A program made the position numbers and the translations under genes. A DNA stretch of 64,000 nt from Pseudobutyrivibrio ruminis DSM 9787 (lineage in GTDB: Bacteria; Bacillota; Clostridia; Lachnospirales; Lachnospiraceae). The DNA is taken from NCBI RefSeq assembly GCF_900218035.1, contig NZ_OBMR01000006.1, forward strand, positions 62,001 to 126,000, given 5' to 3'. The notes beneath the pieces were generated by a model that was not told the DNA's origin, searched no databases, and saw only the letters and a program-made list of their open reading frames with translations. Shown here piece by piece: positions 8,493-14,916 of this stretch (positions are counted from its first letter, which is position 1; every line of letters starts with the position of its first letter).

Positions 8493-8869
8493 AAGCTGCC
8501 TTTCATAGCAGAAATGACTTGCGATAATAACAAGGTATCAATTCCATTTGGAATTGTTAGTTTAGCTCCATTCATTTCAAGAATTAATGGTTGTGAATTT
8601 GAAGGAGCTTCTATACAAACAGGATGAACCTCTGGTTCATCAGGAATTACATCAAGTAAAACGACATCTTGTTTTAGTGACGGTAGTTTTTCATCACGCC
8701 ATGGCTGAGGAAGTTCACAGCCTTGTTTTCTAAGACGAACTGTCCAGTTATAAAAGGTTGATGGTCCAATTCCATGCTGGCGACACCATTCGGCATCACT
8801 AAGACCACTTTGCCTGGCCTCCATGACTAAACGGTATTGTTCACTAGCAGGTGTTTTAGATCTTCTCAT
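8486..8869 (-). CDS. tnpA: IS66 accessory protein TnpA (Orf1, HTH)
   Basis: This is the small DNA-binding accessory protein of IS66 elements. An N-terminal helix-turn-helix of the transposase-8 type is visible (QYRLVMEARQSGLSDAEWCR, then HGIGPSTFYNWTVRLRKQG). The C-terminal part resembles the usual Orf1 tail (ILEMNGAKLTIPNGIDTLLL). The start was set at 8869 (MRRSKTPASEQ) because AAGGAGG lies just upstream; a longer frame to 8929 has no ribosome site. 127 residues is normal. Confidence 0.9.
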   Translation of the reverse strand: MRRSKTPASEQYRLVMEARQSGLSDAEWCRQHGIGPSTFYNWTVRLRKQGCELPQPWRDEKLPSLKQDVVLLDVIPDEPEVHPVCIEAPSNSQPLILEMNGAKLTIPNGIDTLLLSQVISAMKGSLC

Positions 8870-8984
8870 TGATAGGTCCTCCTTAAGATAATTGGAGTGA
8901 AATGCAATCAATACATTCAATCCTATCAATGATTATAAAAAAGAAAGGAAGCCTATTAAATCCGCTGGATTATTAGGCGCTTAC

Positions 8985-9006
8985 TCAGAATCATAAAAAT
9001 GTCCAT
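8985..9006 (-). pseudogene. Detached 5' end of the Na+/phosphate cotransporter gene
   Basis: The ribosome site AAGGAGG (9013-9019) is followed six bases later by ATG at 9004-9006. The codons read M-D-I-F-M-I-L and stop at the IS66 boundary. The frame continues exactly in the fragment left of the element once the IS and one target duplication are removed. Confidence 0.9.
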
Positions 9007-9060
9007 TTCATGCCTCCTTAATACAAGAAATTTTCCAAATGTTTTCACTTGTATTATGGA

Positions 9061-9084
9061 GGTAAAATGTAAAGGGAGGGTAAA
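9061..9084 (-). promoter_or_regulatory. PhoP/PhoB-box-like direct repeats upstream of the transporter
   Basis: On the minus strand TTTACC (9079-9084) and TTTACA (9068-9073) form direct repeats with 11-bp spacing; a third TTTACC follows at 9061-9066. This fits the TT(A/T/C)ACA-N5 pattern of PhoP boxes. It sits about 60 bp upstream of the original ATG. The response regulator two genes away is the natural candidate ligand. Confidence 0.45.
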
Positions 9085-9126
9085 GTGGGGAATTAATTAG
9101 TACATTATAGTATTTCCTTCTATACA

Positions 9127-9162
9127 AAAGGGCCAGCTGCATAAATAACAGCTAGCCCCTTT
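9127..9162 (-). terminator. Terminator of hicAB
   Basis: An interrupted stem (AAAGGG / CCCTTT and AGCTG / CAGCT) is followed on the minus strand by TTTTGTAT, just downstream of the hicB stop codon. Confidence 0.65.
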
Positions 9163-9175
9163 AAAAAGACAAATT

Positions 9176-9601
9176 TTAATTTCCTAAATTATAGTTTAAA
9201 TTCAATATGTTTGCAATAGCGTCCTGAAGAACTCTGGAGTAATTTAGCCCCGCTTCATCAGCCTTTACTGTCATCCAATATGGAACAGTGCAATTCTTTC
9301 TAACTGCGCGATTGTCATATTGTCTACGGTATTCAGCCAAATCGACATCTACCATTGTTTGCAAACCATCGGAATAGTCAAAAATATCATTATTTTTTTT
9401 GGCCTTTTTTACAGCCTCTTTATATGTAGAAGCTTCAGGTAAATCATTTTCCTGCCCCATGCAAGCTAAGCCAATATAATCTCTAGCCATTTCTATAGCA
9501 TCTGCTAAATCTGCCCCCTCAGTGTAGCCATCTAAATCAGGAATATAAACCAAAAATTCATCGCCAGATTGTTTAATTAATACCGGATATGCAACCTTCA
9601 T
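9176..9601 (-). CDS. hicB: HicB-family antitoxin
   Basis: This is the antitoxin of a HicAB module. The N-terminal domain has the partially degraded RNase H-like HicB fold (YPVLIKQSGDEFLVYIPDL, then GYTEGADLADAIEMARDYIG). The C-terminal part (about 100-141) resembles a ribbon-helix-helix or Arc-type DNA-binding end (KKNCTVPYW-like RKNCTVPYWMTVKADEAG, then YSRVLQDAI). A longer frame opens at 9643, but AAAGGTG precedes the ATG at 9601, and this start gives the standard HicB N-terminus. hicA lies 50 bases upstream in the same orientation. Confidence 0.9.
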   Translation of the reverse strand: MKVAYPVLIKQSGDEFLVYIPDLDGYTEGADLADAIEMARDYIGLACMGQENDLPEASTYKEAVKKAKKNNDIFDYSDGLQTMVDVDLAEYRRQYDNRAVRKNCTVPYWMTVKADEAGLNYSRVLQDAIANILNLNYNLGN

Positions 9602-9651
9602 AATAGCACCTTTCCACTCTTCCCCTACAGAAAGATCAAGCAAGGTAGGGA

Positions 9652-9822
9652 TTAAATCCCCGCCTTCTTGATAATCTGCTTAGCTGTTATCTCGTTAAGT
9701 TCTCTGTGCCGCGGTATCACGACCTGTGTTGTACCGTTGGTATAAATATCATGACTTCCGCCATTTCTCAATAGATAATAGCCAGCATTTTCAAGGTTTT
9801 TAATTAAAATTTGTCTTTTCAT
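9652..9822 (-). CDS. hicA: HicA-family toxin (short ORF)
   Basis: This 56-codon gene encodes a HicA mRNA-interferase-type toxin with a double-stranded-RNA-binding-like fold. The translation begins MKRQILIKNLENAGYYLLRN and contains the catalytic His in GGSHDIYTN (His24), then TTQVVIPRHRELNEITAKQI. The sequence ends IIKKAGI. GAGGT precedes the ATG. It is upstream of hicB, the canonical order, under a near-consensus promoter. It is easy to miss because it is so short. Confidence 0.93.
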   Translation of the reverse strand: MKRQILIKNLENAGYYLLRNGGSHDIYTNGTTQVVIPRHRELNEITAKQIIKKAGI

Positions 9823-9855
9823 TTCAGTTACCTCGAAAATGTATTTTCATCTATT

Positions 9856-9883
9856 ATTATACGCATTCAATACGTATTGTCAA
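9856..9883 (-). promoter_or_regulatory. hicAB promoter with embedded palindromic operator
   Basis: On the minus strand a perfect TTGACA (9878-9883) and a perfect TATAAT (9856-9861) are separated by 16 bp. The 12-bp palindrome CAATACGTATTG (9868-9879) overlaps the -35 box and the spacer, a position where bound HicB would block polymerase. Confidence 0.8.
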
Positions 9884-10121
9884 GATGTTACAAAAGTCCT
9901 ATAAGAAAACAAAGACCCAACTATTATCAGTAGTTCTTATATCTTTAGGAATAAATTATATTATTTCACTTTGTGTAGAAAATCATTATTGTCAATTAAA
10001 CGCTAGCAACAAACAAATTCATCGGCATTTACATTCCGCTATATACTACTGTCATATTATTCACCTATAATCTTCTAGGTTAATGTTTTCATATGTTAAA
10101 GAATTTGATATCATTAAACGT
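9884..10121. other. Intergenic region without a recognised gene
   Basis: AT-rich spacer between hicAB and the region before the PsiE-like gene. Small plus-strand frames here have no ribosome site or family resemblance. A possible plus-strand promoter (TTTTCA, 17 bp, TATCAT) lies near 10087-10115. Confidence 0.5.
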
Positions 10122-10190
10122 GAATAGCGGTACGTTTCTACGGAGCGTACTTAGGGGAACTGGATGCGTCCGGTTCTCCTTTTTAATATC
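10122..10190 (+). ncRNA. Candidate small plus-strand RNA ending in a strong terminator
   Basis: Two hairpins follow one another. The first pairs GTACG with CGTAC. The second is an 11-bp stem, GGGGAACTGGA / TCCGGTTCTCC, with two G-T wobble pairs and a TGCG tetraloop, followed by TTTTTAAT. The U-run exists only on the plus strand, although the neighbouring gene lies on the minus strand, so the structure does not belong to a recognised gene. The start is inferred from a weak possible promoter and is uncertain. Confidence 0.35.
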
Positions 10191-10212
10191 CAAATATAAA
10201 TTTCAATTTTTC

Positions 10213-10611
10213 CTACATCTCTTCCTCAAAATCCTTATCATAGAACAGATACTTACGGCAAGCCAAAAGAATCGCAATACAAACTATACGAATCAAAGTT
10301 TCCAATGGAGCTTCATGCCCAACTACCAGTCCCCTGGCGATGGCAAATATCAAGACTTCAACGATAGTGTTCATGGAATGCTTTATAAGCATTCTGATAA
10401 ATTCGATAACAATCACTGCATTAAATGCTGTGACTAAAATATCTTCGATATATTCATCAAATGCCAGCTCAGTCAGCGATACCACATGTATTCCCAATTG
10501 GATGCAGCTATACGCAACTCCAACCAACAATATGACTGCCACTATCTTTTCTAGGAAGCTTGGCATTTTTAGGATGAAATCATGTGCTTTTTCTATGATA
10601 GATTTTTTCAT
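10213..10611 (-). CDS. PsiE-like phosphate-starvation-inducible family membrane protein
   Basis: This small membrane protein (132 residues) has four hydrophobic segments and resembles the PsiE family. The pattern is a short amphipathic N-terminus, two helices around 22-44 and 55-80, then ARGLVVGHEAPLETLIRIVCIAILL and a charged tail (RKYLFYDKDFEEEM). The biochemical role of PsiE proteins is unknown. The name derives from phosphate-starvation induction in E. coli, and no regulatory evidence is present here. AAGGAAT precedes the ATG. It directly follows the flavin reductase-rubredoxin gene (12 bases) and is likely co-transcribed with it. Confidence 0.65.
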   Translation of the reverse strand: MKKSIIEKAHDFILKMPSFLEKIVAVILLVGVAYSCIQLGIHVVSLTELAFDEYIEDILVTAFNAVIVIEFIRMLIKHSMNTIVEVLIFAIARGLVVGHEAPLETLIRIVCIAILLACRKYLFYDKDFEEEM

Positions 10612-10623
10612 GTTGATTCCTTT

Positions 10624-11265
10624 TTACCTTTGTTCTATTTTCTCAAAGTCTGCCTTAGGGTGTTTGCAGATAGGGCAGATGAAATCATCTGGAAGTTCCT
10701 CTCCAACCCACTCATATCCACAAATGCGGCAACGCCAGATTGTCTCTCCCTTTGGAGTGGTTCCAACTGCCTCTGGCTTTGGTTTAATGTTGCTTTGATA
10801 ATATTCATATGTTGCAGACGCTGCATTCGAAAGAACTTCCATGGCTACTGGCTCGCAGATAAATAGAGTATGAGAACCCAGGTCTACAGTCTTTTCTACC
10901 TTCAGTGAAAAGTACGCGTTGGTTCCTACTGTAATATATGGAATGCCATTTTCTGAGGTCTGGTAATGCGCGGTTGGATAAGCAGCAAACTTATCTACAT
11001 CTCTACCGGATTGGAAGCCGAAATGCTTGAACAAATCAAAGGTAGCATCCTGGCTAATGACAGAGATATTGCACTGTCCAGCGGCTTTCACCATATCGTG
11101 AGTATAGTTTGCCTTGTTGATAGCTACTGAAATACGGTTTGGCTCTGATGCAACTTGAATAGCTGTGTTGACAATACAGCCATTGATCTTGTCGCCTTGT
11201 ACTGCCGTACACACAAACAGCCCATAAGATAATTTGTACATTGCCTTTGTGTTCATTTCACTCAT
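10624..11265 (-). CDS. Flavin reductase-like domain fused to rubredoxin (high-molecular-weight rubredoxin type)
   Basis: This is a cytoplasmic electron carrier. Residues about 1-160 are an FMN-binding flavin reductase-like domain (KLSYGLFVCTAVQGDKINGC, TAIQVASEPNRISVAINK, GQCNISVISQDA). Residues 175-213 are a rubredoxin domain with iron ligands Cys179, Cys182, Cys197 and Cys200 (CRICGYEW and CPICKHP). The fusion matches the high-molecular-weight rubredoxins of anaerobes, which pass electrons from NAD(P)H to flavodiiron proteins for oxygen or NO reduction. No flavodiiron protein is encoded nearby, so its partner is elsewhere. A GAGGAGG ribosome site precedes the start. Confidence 0.92.
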   Translation of the reverse strand: MSEMNTKAMYKLSYGLFVCTAVQGDKINGCIVNTAIQVASEPNRISVAINKANYTHDMVKAAGQCNISVISQDATFDLFKHFGFQSGRDVDKFAAYPTAHYQTSENGIPYITVGTNAYFSLKVEKTVDLGSHTLFICEPVAMEVLSNAASATYEYYQSNIKPKPEAVGTTPKGETIWRCRICGYEWVGEELPDDFICPICKHPKADFEKIEQR

Positions 11266-11334
11266 ACACTGCCTCCTCTTACATTAAAGATTATGTAATT
11301 AATATAGTTATCTAGTGTAAAGTTGATGTAATAA

Positions 11335-11521
11335 TTACCATTCTGAATCTATATACTTAGCCACCTCAGCATTAGTCTTGAATCTACGACTCACAATGTC
11401 AACAACCTTTTTAACACCCCGTCCATAATAATCTTGTTATATCATTTGATCTAAAAGTCTTTCTTTCAATTACATTCTCATTTTGAACATAATGATAAAT
11501 TGAAGCAATAATAATACGCTC
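11335..11521 (-). pseudogene. Possible degraded coding remnant, two frames
   Basis: After the stop codon of the XRE regulator the same frame stays open for about 35 codons (RIIIASIYHYVQNENVIERK and on). A second frame then gives about 30 codons (GVKKVVDIVSRRFKTNAEVA and on), ending at 11335. The composition looks protein-like, and the switch occurs near a G-rich stretch. No family was recognised, and chance openness cannot be excluded. Confidence 0.25.
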
Positions 11522-11538
11522 CTACAATCCTAGGAGCG
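11517..11538 (-). terminator. Possible terminator at the end of the PIN/XRE operon
   Basis: The 8-bp stem CGCTCCTA / TAGGAGCG includes the stop codon of the XRE gene. On the minus strand it is followed by a weak T-rich tract (TATTATTATT). Confidence 0.4.
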
Positions 11539-11866
11539 CTTTTGCATATCCCATTAATCTGTTTCGCATACTTGTGTCCATATCACTATATGCTGCCATT
11601 AATTCGCCTAAATCAGACTCTTTATCTATTACATAATAGTCCGTTCTATTACCTCTGGAACCATCCTCTTCTATCCCTGATAATAACCATTCTGGTGTTA
11701 CATTAAGCACTTTGCAGATTATCATTATTTTATCTGAAGCTGGATTAGTTTTCTTTTTTCGCCAATCGCTTATTGTGCTCTGCGGAATACCTGTTTTATC
11801 GGAAAATTCTTTCTGACTTATTTTTCTTTCATCCAACAATTGAAGAATTCTCTCGCTTGCTGTCAT
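11522..11866 (-). CDS. XRE-family helix-turn-helix regulator
   Basis: This 114-residue DNA-binding protein has a Cro/CI-type helix-turn-helix at residues 8-62 (ISQKEFSDKTGIPQSTISDW, then KIMIICKVLNVTPEWLLSG). The remainder is a short charged region with a helical tail (SMRNRLMGYAKALLGL). It is the third gene of the operon that begins with the DUF2281 antitoxin and the PIN toxin. Its AAGGAG ribosome site overlaps the toxin stop codon, so the three genes are probably translated together. It may regulate the module, but this is inference. Confidence 0.88.
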   Translation of the reverse strand: MTASERILQLLDERKISQKEFSDKTGIPQSTISDWRKKKTNPASDKIMIICKVLNVTPEWLLSGIEEDGSRGNRTDYYVIDKESDLGELMAAYSDMDTSMRNRLMGYAKALLGL

Positions 11867-11878
11867 ACAACAACTCCT

Positions 11879-12256
11879 TTACCAAACTACATTGACATCA
11901 TATTTAGGTATAATAGTGTCTCGCGTTACTAGAACCATATTTTCTGTAATCGCCTGTGAAACTATCAACCTATCAAAAGGATCTCTATGTATATCTGGCA
12001 ATTTTTTTATATAATCTAAATGCTCTGCTCGTATAGGAAGTATTGTAATATCTACCTCTTTGCACTTAGATGCCAATTGCTCTATTGAGACATCAATATC
12101 TAGTTTTCCCAAAGATTGCTTTATCGCTATCTCCCATAGAGAAGCAATGCTAACATAAACATCTTTCTCAGACTTTATTAATTTAAGCGCTTCTTCTGAT
12201 AAGTTTGAATCATCAAACATAAACCATATCAATGCATGGGTGTCAATCAAACACAT
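11879..12256 (-). CDS. PIN-domain (VapC-like) toxin
   Basis: This is a probable ribonuclease toxin of the PIN family. The 125 residues contain the metal-binding acids at the expected places: Asp5 (CLIDTHALIW), Glu42 (SLWEIAIK), Asp92 and Asp95 (HRDPFDRLIVSQA) and Asp113 (VTRD). The DPFDR motif is typical of the subgroup paired with DUF2281 antitoxins. The start was placed at the ATG at 12256, which overlaps the antitoxin stop in a TGATG junction and follows AAGGAG by eight bases. A GTG one codon earlier is an alternative. Confidence 0.92.
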   Translation of the reverse strand: MCLIDTHALIWFMFDDSNLSEEALKLIKSEKDVYVSIASLWEIAIKQSLGKLDIDVSIEQLASKCKEVDITILPIRAEHLDYIKKLPDIHRDPFDRLIVSQAITENMVLVTRDTIIPKYDVNVVW

Positions 12257-12456
12257 CACATATACTCCTTAAATTCATCAATTGAATCGTCAAAATCCTC
12301 TGCCATATAGTTTAGCTTCCCTTTCAGCATATTTGACTCTCTATATTTTGTTTTTGAATTATACTTAGTTTTGAGAAATCTAACAAAATCAACTACTTCG
12401 GCCATATCGCTTTCATTTAACCCTTTTACTTCTTCTAATAGTTCTGCATATGCCAT
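12256..12456 (-). CDS. DUF2281-family antitoxin
   Basis: This 66-residue protein is the cognate antitoxin of the PIN toxin. It has a helical N-terminal part (ELLEEVKGLNESDMAEVVDF, RFLKTKY) and the characteristic C-terminal end MLKGKLNYMAEDFDDSIDEF followed by KEYM. Such a tail wraps the PIN active site in related pairs. A GAGGAGG ribosome site precedes the ATG, and the stop codon overlaps the toxin start. Confidence 0.88.
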   Translation of the reverse strand: MAYAELLEEVKGLNESDMAEVVDFVRFLKTKYNSKTKYRESNMLKGKLNYMAEDFDDSIDEFKEYM

Positions 12457-12660
12457 AAGCTAACCTCCTCTAGACTGATATTCTAAACCTTTATAACAGT
12501 TCTTCCTATCCCAATTCTATCATGTGTCTATTTGCATATACAATATTCTTTTGCATTTTACCCATCTTCTAATTAATACTATTATACGTATTCTATCAGT
12601 GAAATAATAAGCTGTCAATCCCAATTCGTGTTAATCAACAGCTTTTCATTTATTTAAAAA

Positions 12661-12686
12661 AACGAACGTATTTTAATACGTTCGTT
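12661..12686 (-). terminator. Strong terminator after the choloylglycine hydrolase gene
   Basis: A perfect 12-bp stem AACGAACGTATT / AATACGTTCGTT with a minimal loop is followed on the minus strand by TTTTTAAATAAAT. It probably closes the transcript that includes the hydrolase, nim-like and glycan genes. The TTTT on the other side may also serve the plus strand. Confidence 0.85.
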
Positions 12687-12707
12687 TTACGTTCGCTTAT
12701 AAATTCG

Positions 12708-13682
12708 TTAATTCTCCCACAAAATATTCTCACCATGTCTCAATGGATAAGTAGTCAGTTTGTCCCCATCTAAATCTGCCTTATGCATATCCACTGCAGT
12801 AATTTGGTGGTTTTCATAGGTATTGTAATAGTAGATTCCCTTATCCAAATTACAGCAAGAAGTGTAGATGGTGATTTCATATGCATCTTCACCTAGATGC
12901 ACGCATCCCCTCTGCTGGTCCACCGAACCAAGGATGTGGAAGAATTGGCTTACACTTTCCAGCTCTGATTCACCTGATACAGAATTCATTCGGGTGAAAG
13001 CTGCTTTCACAAAACGGGATGTAGATGATAAATCTCCTGGCAGGCCGATGGCTCCCATGCCACGGCTATACTGTTGCAAGGATAAGTCTTTCGCAAAAGC
13101 ATTATGAGCTGACTCAGTAGAAAGCGACATGTATTTATTTAATTCAAATAGTTGGATATCAAAAGTTGGATTGTTAGTCATAACGCCAACAGGATTATCG
13201 TAAACACGTAGTCCATCTTGGGTCTGTTCGACAACTATAGATTCTGATTTATCAGAAATCATCCAATGAAGAGGCGATAGTGGAAGTTCCTCACTGAAGT
13301 TTTCATTTATGAGATTAATTTTAGCCAGCAATAATCTAGCTTCCTGCACAGAAGCACACTGTCCTAAAATCCATGGAATAAACTCAAAAGGTGTGATGTT
13401 ATCTTTATCCGAATTTTCTTCCTTATAGTCTGCATTGCTAGGGAAGTTCAGCCCAGCCATACCAACACCTTTTTCATTGATGGCATCATAGAAGAGAGGA
13501 TAGTCATCCACCACAAAAGCCATGCCTATTAGAGCGTAATGGCTATCCAAATCATTCTGATGCCTGATAGGAAACCTGTAGTTCCTAGGCATAATGGTTA
13601 CTGTCTCGTGATAAGAAAACTCCAAATCCAGGTTTCTACCAAAGTAATGATCTTTGCTATAGTATGTTGCAGCAGTACACAT
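12708..13682 (-). CDS. Choloylglycine (bile-salt) hydrolase family enzyme
   Basis: This is an N-terminal-nucleophile amidase of the Ntn family; members hydrolyse conjugated bile salts or penicillin V. The initiator Met precedes the catalytic Cys2. Other active-site positions are visible: Arg16 and Asp19 (FGRNLDLE), Asn in GLNFP (about 79), Asn in TNNPTF (about 170) and Arg in SSTSRFVKAAF (about 223). The GLPGD.SS.SRFV signature favours bile-salt hydrolase over penicillin V acylase, but substrate preference needs an assay. There is no signal peptide, so it is cytoplasmic. It starts 12 bases after the nim-like gene with AGGAGG, so the two are co-transcribed. Confidence 0.92.
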   Translation of the reverse strand: MCTAATYYSKDHYFGRNLDLEFSYHETVTIMPRNYRFPIRHQNDLDSHYALIGMAFVVDDYPLFYDAINEKGVGMAGLNFPSNADYKEENSDKDNITPFEFIPWILGQCASVQEARLLLAKINLINENFSEELPLSPLHWMISDKSESIVVEQTQDGLRVYDNPVGVMTNNPTFDIQLFELNKYMSLSTESAHNAFAKDLSLQQYSRGMGAIGLPGDLSSTSRFVKAAFTRMNSVSGESELESVSQFFHILGSVDQQRGCVHLGEDAYEITIYTSCCNLDKGIYYYNTYENHQITAVDMHKADLDGDKLTTYPLRHGENILWEN

Positions 13683-13694
13683 TTTTCACTCCTC

Positions 13695-14186
13695 CTATTT
13701 CTCCCCCGGCATCAATCTCTGTTTTGCAGTTAGTTCTTCGACATCGATTCTAAAGACTGTAACAATAGATACCATTCTCTCATCAAACTGGAAGTCATCT
13801 TTTCCAGTTTGAGTTTTCATTAAAGCTGTTAATGCTGCCATTTTTTCGACTGGTTCATCCACTATGGTAATCTGTCCAAATCCCATAATTGATTCATAGA
13901 CCATGCCATATTGACACGCTAATCTACCTTCGAATGGCTCAACATTTCTTTCTAGTGAAAAGCAGCAATTAGGATTCTTGCGGATGATATCCAACTTCTT
14001 TCCTTCGTGGGCTCCATGAAGATAAATCACATAATGCCCATCAGCTTCATCTTTAGTTACACCGTAGTTCATTGGAACAACATAAGGAATACCCTCATCT
14101 GCTAATCCGAGATGAAGGTATTTGCTTTCGTTTAATATGGATTCAATATGATTTACGTCTGTAATTTCTCTGTCTCTTCTTCGCAT
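13695..14186 (-). CDS. NimA-like pyridoxamine-phosphate-oxidase-fold flavoprotein
   Basis: This 163-residue FMN-binding split-barrel protein resembles the 5-nitroimidazole-resistance/NimA family: MRRRDREITD at the start, HLGLADEGIPYVVPMNYGV, HGAHEGKKLDIIRKNPNCCF, GFGQITIVDE and AKQRL near the end. The real substrate of most such proteins is unknown. A longer frame from a GTG at 14216 exists, but MRRRDREI is the conventional family start. Seven consecutive G (14190-14196) lie only three bases before this ATG in the ribosome-site position, which could make translation length-sensitive. It follows the phosphoglycosyl transferase gene without a visible terminator. Confidence 0.85.
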   Translation of the reverse strand: MRRRDREITDVNHIESILNESKYLHLGLADEGIPYVVPMNYGVTKDEADGHYVIYLHGAHEGKKLDIIRKNPNCCFSLERNVEPFEGRLACQYGMVYESIMGFGQITIVDEPVEKMAALTALMKTQTGKDDFQFDERMVSIVTVFRIDVEELTAKQRLMPGEK

Positions 14187-14189
14187 AGG

Positions 14190-14196
14190 CCCCCCC
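14190..14196 (-). repeat. G7 homopolymer in the nim-like ribosome-site region
   Basis: Seven G on the coding strand, ending three bases upstream of the ATG at 14186. A length change would alter the spacing or pairing of the ribosome site, or the frame of any product started at 14216. Confidence 0.7.
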
Positions 14197-14226
14197 GAGT
14201 TTTCCCAGTAATACACTAATCTAAAT

Positions 14227-14904
14227 TTACAAAACCGCCCCCACAGTTCTAAACATTGTCTTTATATCGCCCCAGAAGCTGAACTGTTTTAGACTTCTGA
14301 GATTGTATTCCATCTTTGCTGGAAGCACCTGCTCCACGTAGACTGTATCAGCATCCTCTGCATTATCAAGCAAGTCTGCTTCGTCTTTATACAAAATGCT
14401 AGCTTCGCTAGTGATGCCTGCAGGTAATAAAAGAGTGGCCCACATGGCGCCTGTGTATTTTTCTACATATCGGACTGCTTCCGGTCTGGTGCCTACGAAT
14501 GTCATGTCCCCAGTTAAAACATTCAAAAGCTGTGGTATCTCGTCCAATCTTGCTCCACGGAGCTTTGCTCCGATTTTAGTAACTCTGGAATCGTTGCTTG
14601 TAGTAACATGTGCTCCCACTTTATCTGCATTTGAAACCATCGTTCTGAATTTGAATATCCTGAAATGCTTGCCGTATGTGGTGACTCTCTCCTGGCGATA
14701 GAACACGCCGCCTGGCGAATCTAAAGCAATCATGATTGAAATTACAAGCATTGGAATAGCCAACAAAATCAGCAAAATCAATGCCACCACTATGTCAAAC
14801 AATCTTTTGAAGAACAAGGATAAGCCTTTTTTATTAAGCAAATCGTAATAAGGCCTGACCTCTTCAATTTGCATATATTCAGGCAAATCTTCCCACTTTT
14901 TCAT
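14227..14904 (-). CDS. Phosphoglycosyl transferase (bacterial sugar transferase, PglC/WbaP type)
   Basis: This enzyme is expected to place the first sugar-phosphate on undecaprenyl phosphate to begin lipid-linked glycan assembly. At 225 residues it is the small monotopic form with one N-terminal membrane helix (about 30-55, LFDIVVALILLILLAIPMLV). Hallmarks follow: YRQERVTTYGKHFRIFKFRT, the Asp-Glu catalytic pair in ARLDEIPQLLNVLTGDM, and FVGTRPEAVRYVEKY. It lies 12 bases after the GT2 gene and is in line with the DegT aminotransferase. This trio could make and attach an amino-sugar, but the sugar is unknown. Confidence 0.92.
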   Translation of the reverse strand: MKKWEDLPEYMQIEEVRPYYDLLNKKGLSLFFKRLFDIVVALILLILLAIPMLVISIMIALDSPGGVFYRQERVTTYGKHFRIFKFRTMVSNADKVGAHVTTSNDSRVTKIGAKLRGARLDEIPQLLNVLTGDMTFVGTRPEAVRYVEKYTGAMWATLLLPAGITSEASILYKDEADLLDNAEDADTVYVEQVLPAKMEYNLRSLKQFSFWGDIKTMFRTVGAVL

Positions 14905-14916
14905 ATATCTCTTTTC

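Larger units (their letters stand above)
6295..8984 (-). mobile_element. IS66-family insertion sequence, complete (2,690 bp)
   Basis: The ends are inverted repeats that both begin GTAAGCGCCTAATAA (left 6295-6309, right 8970-8984), matching the GTAAGCG-type termini of IS66 elements. Exact 8-bp duplications flank the element. It encodes the full IS66 gene set tnpA-tnpB-tnpC, all intact. The unmutated ends, intact frames and identical duplications suggest a fairly recent insertion. It disrupts the Na+/phosphate cotransporter gene. Confidence 0.95.

Noticed and set aside
10150-10190. Resemblance of the GGATG...CGTCCGG hairpin to part of a group II intron 3' region
   Set aside because: The stem is a simple terminator with a tetraloop and T-run; no intron domains or reverse transcriptase occur nearby.
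9885-10437. Two plus-strand frames around the candidate small RNA
   Set aside because: No ribosome site or family similarity; the second runs across the terminator hairpin and antisense to the PsiE-like gene.
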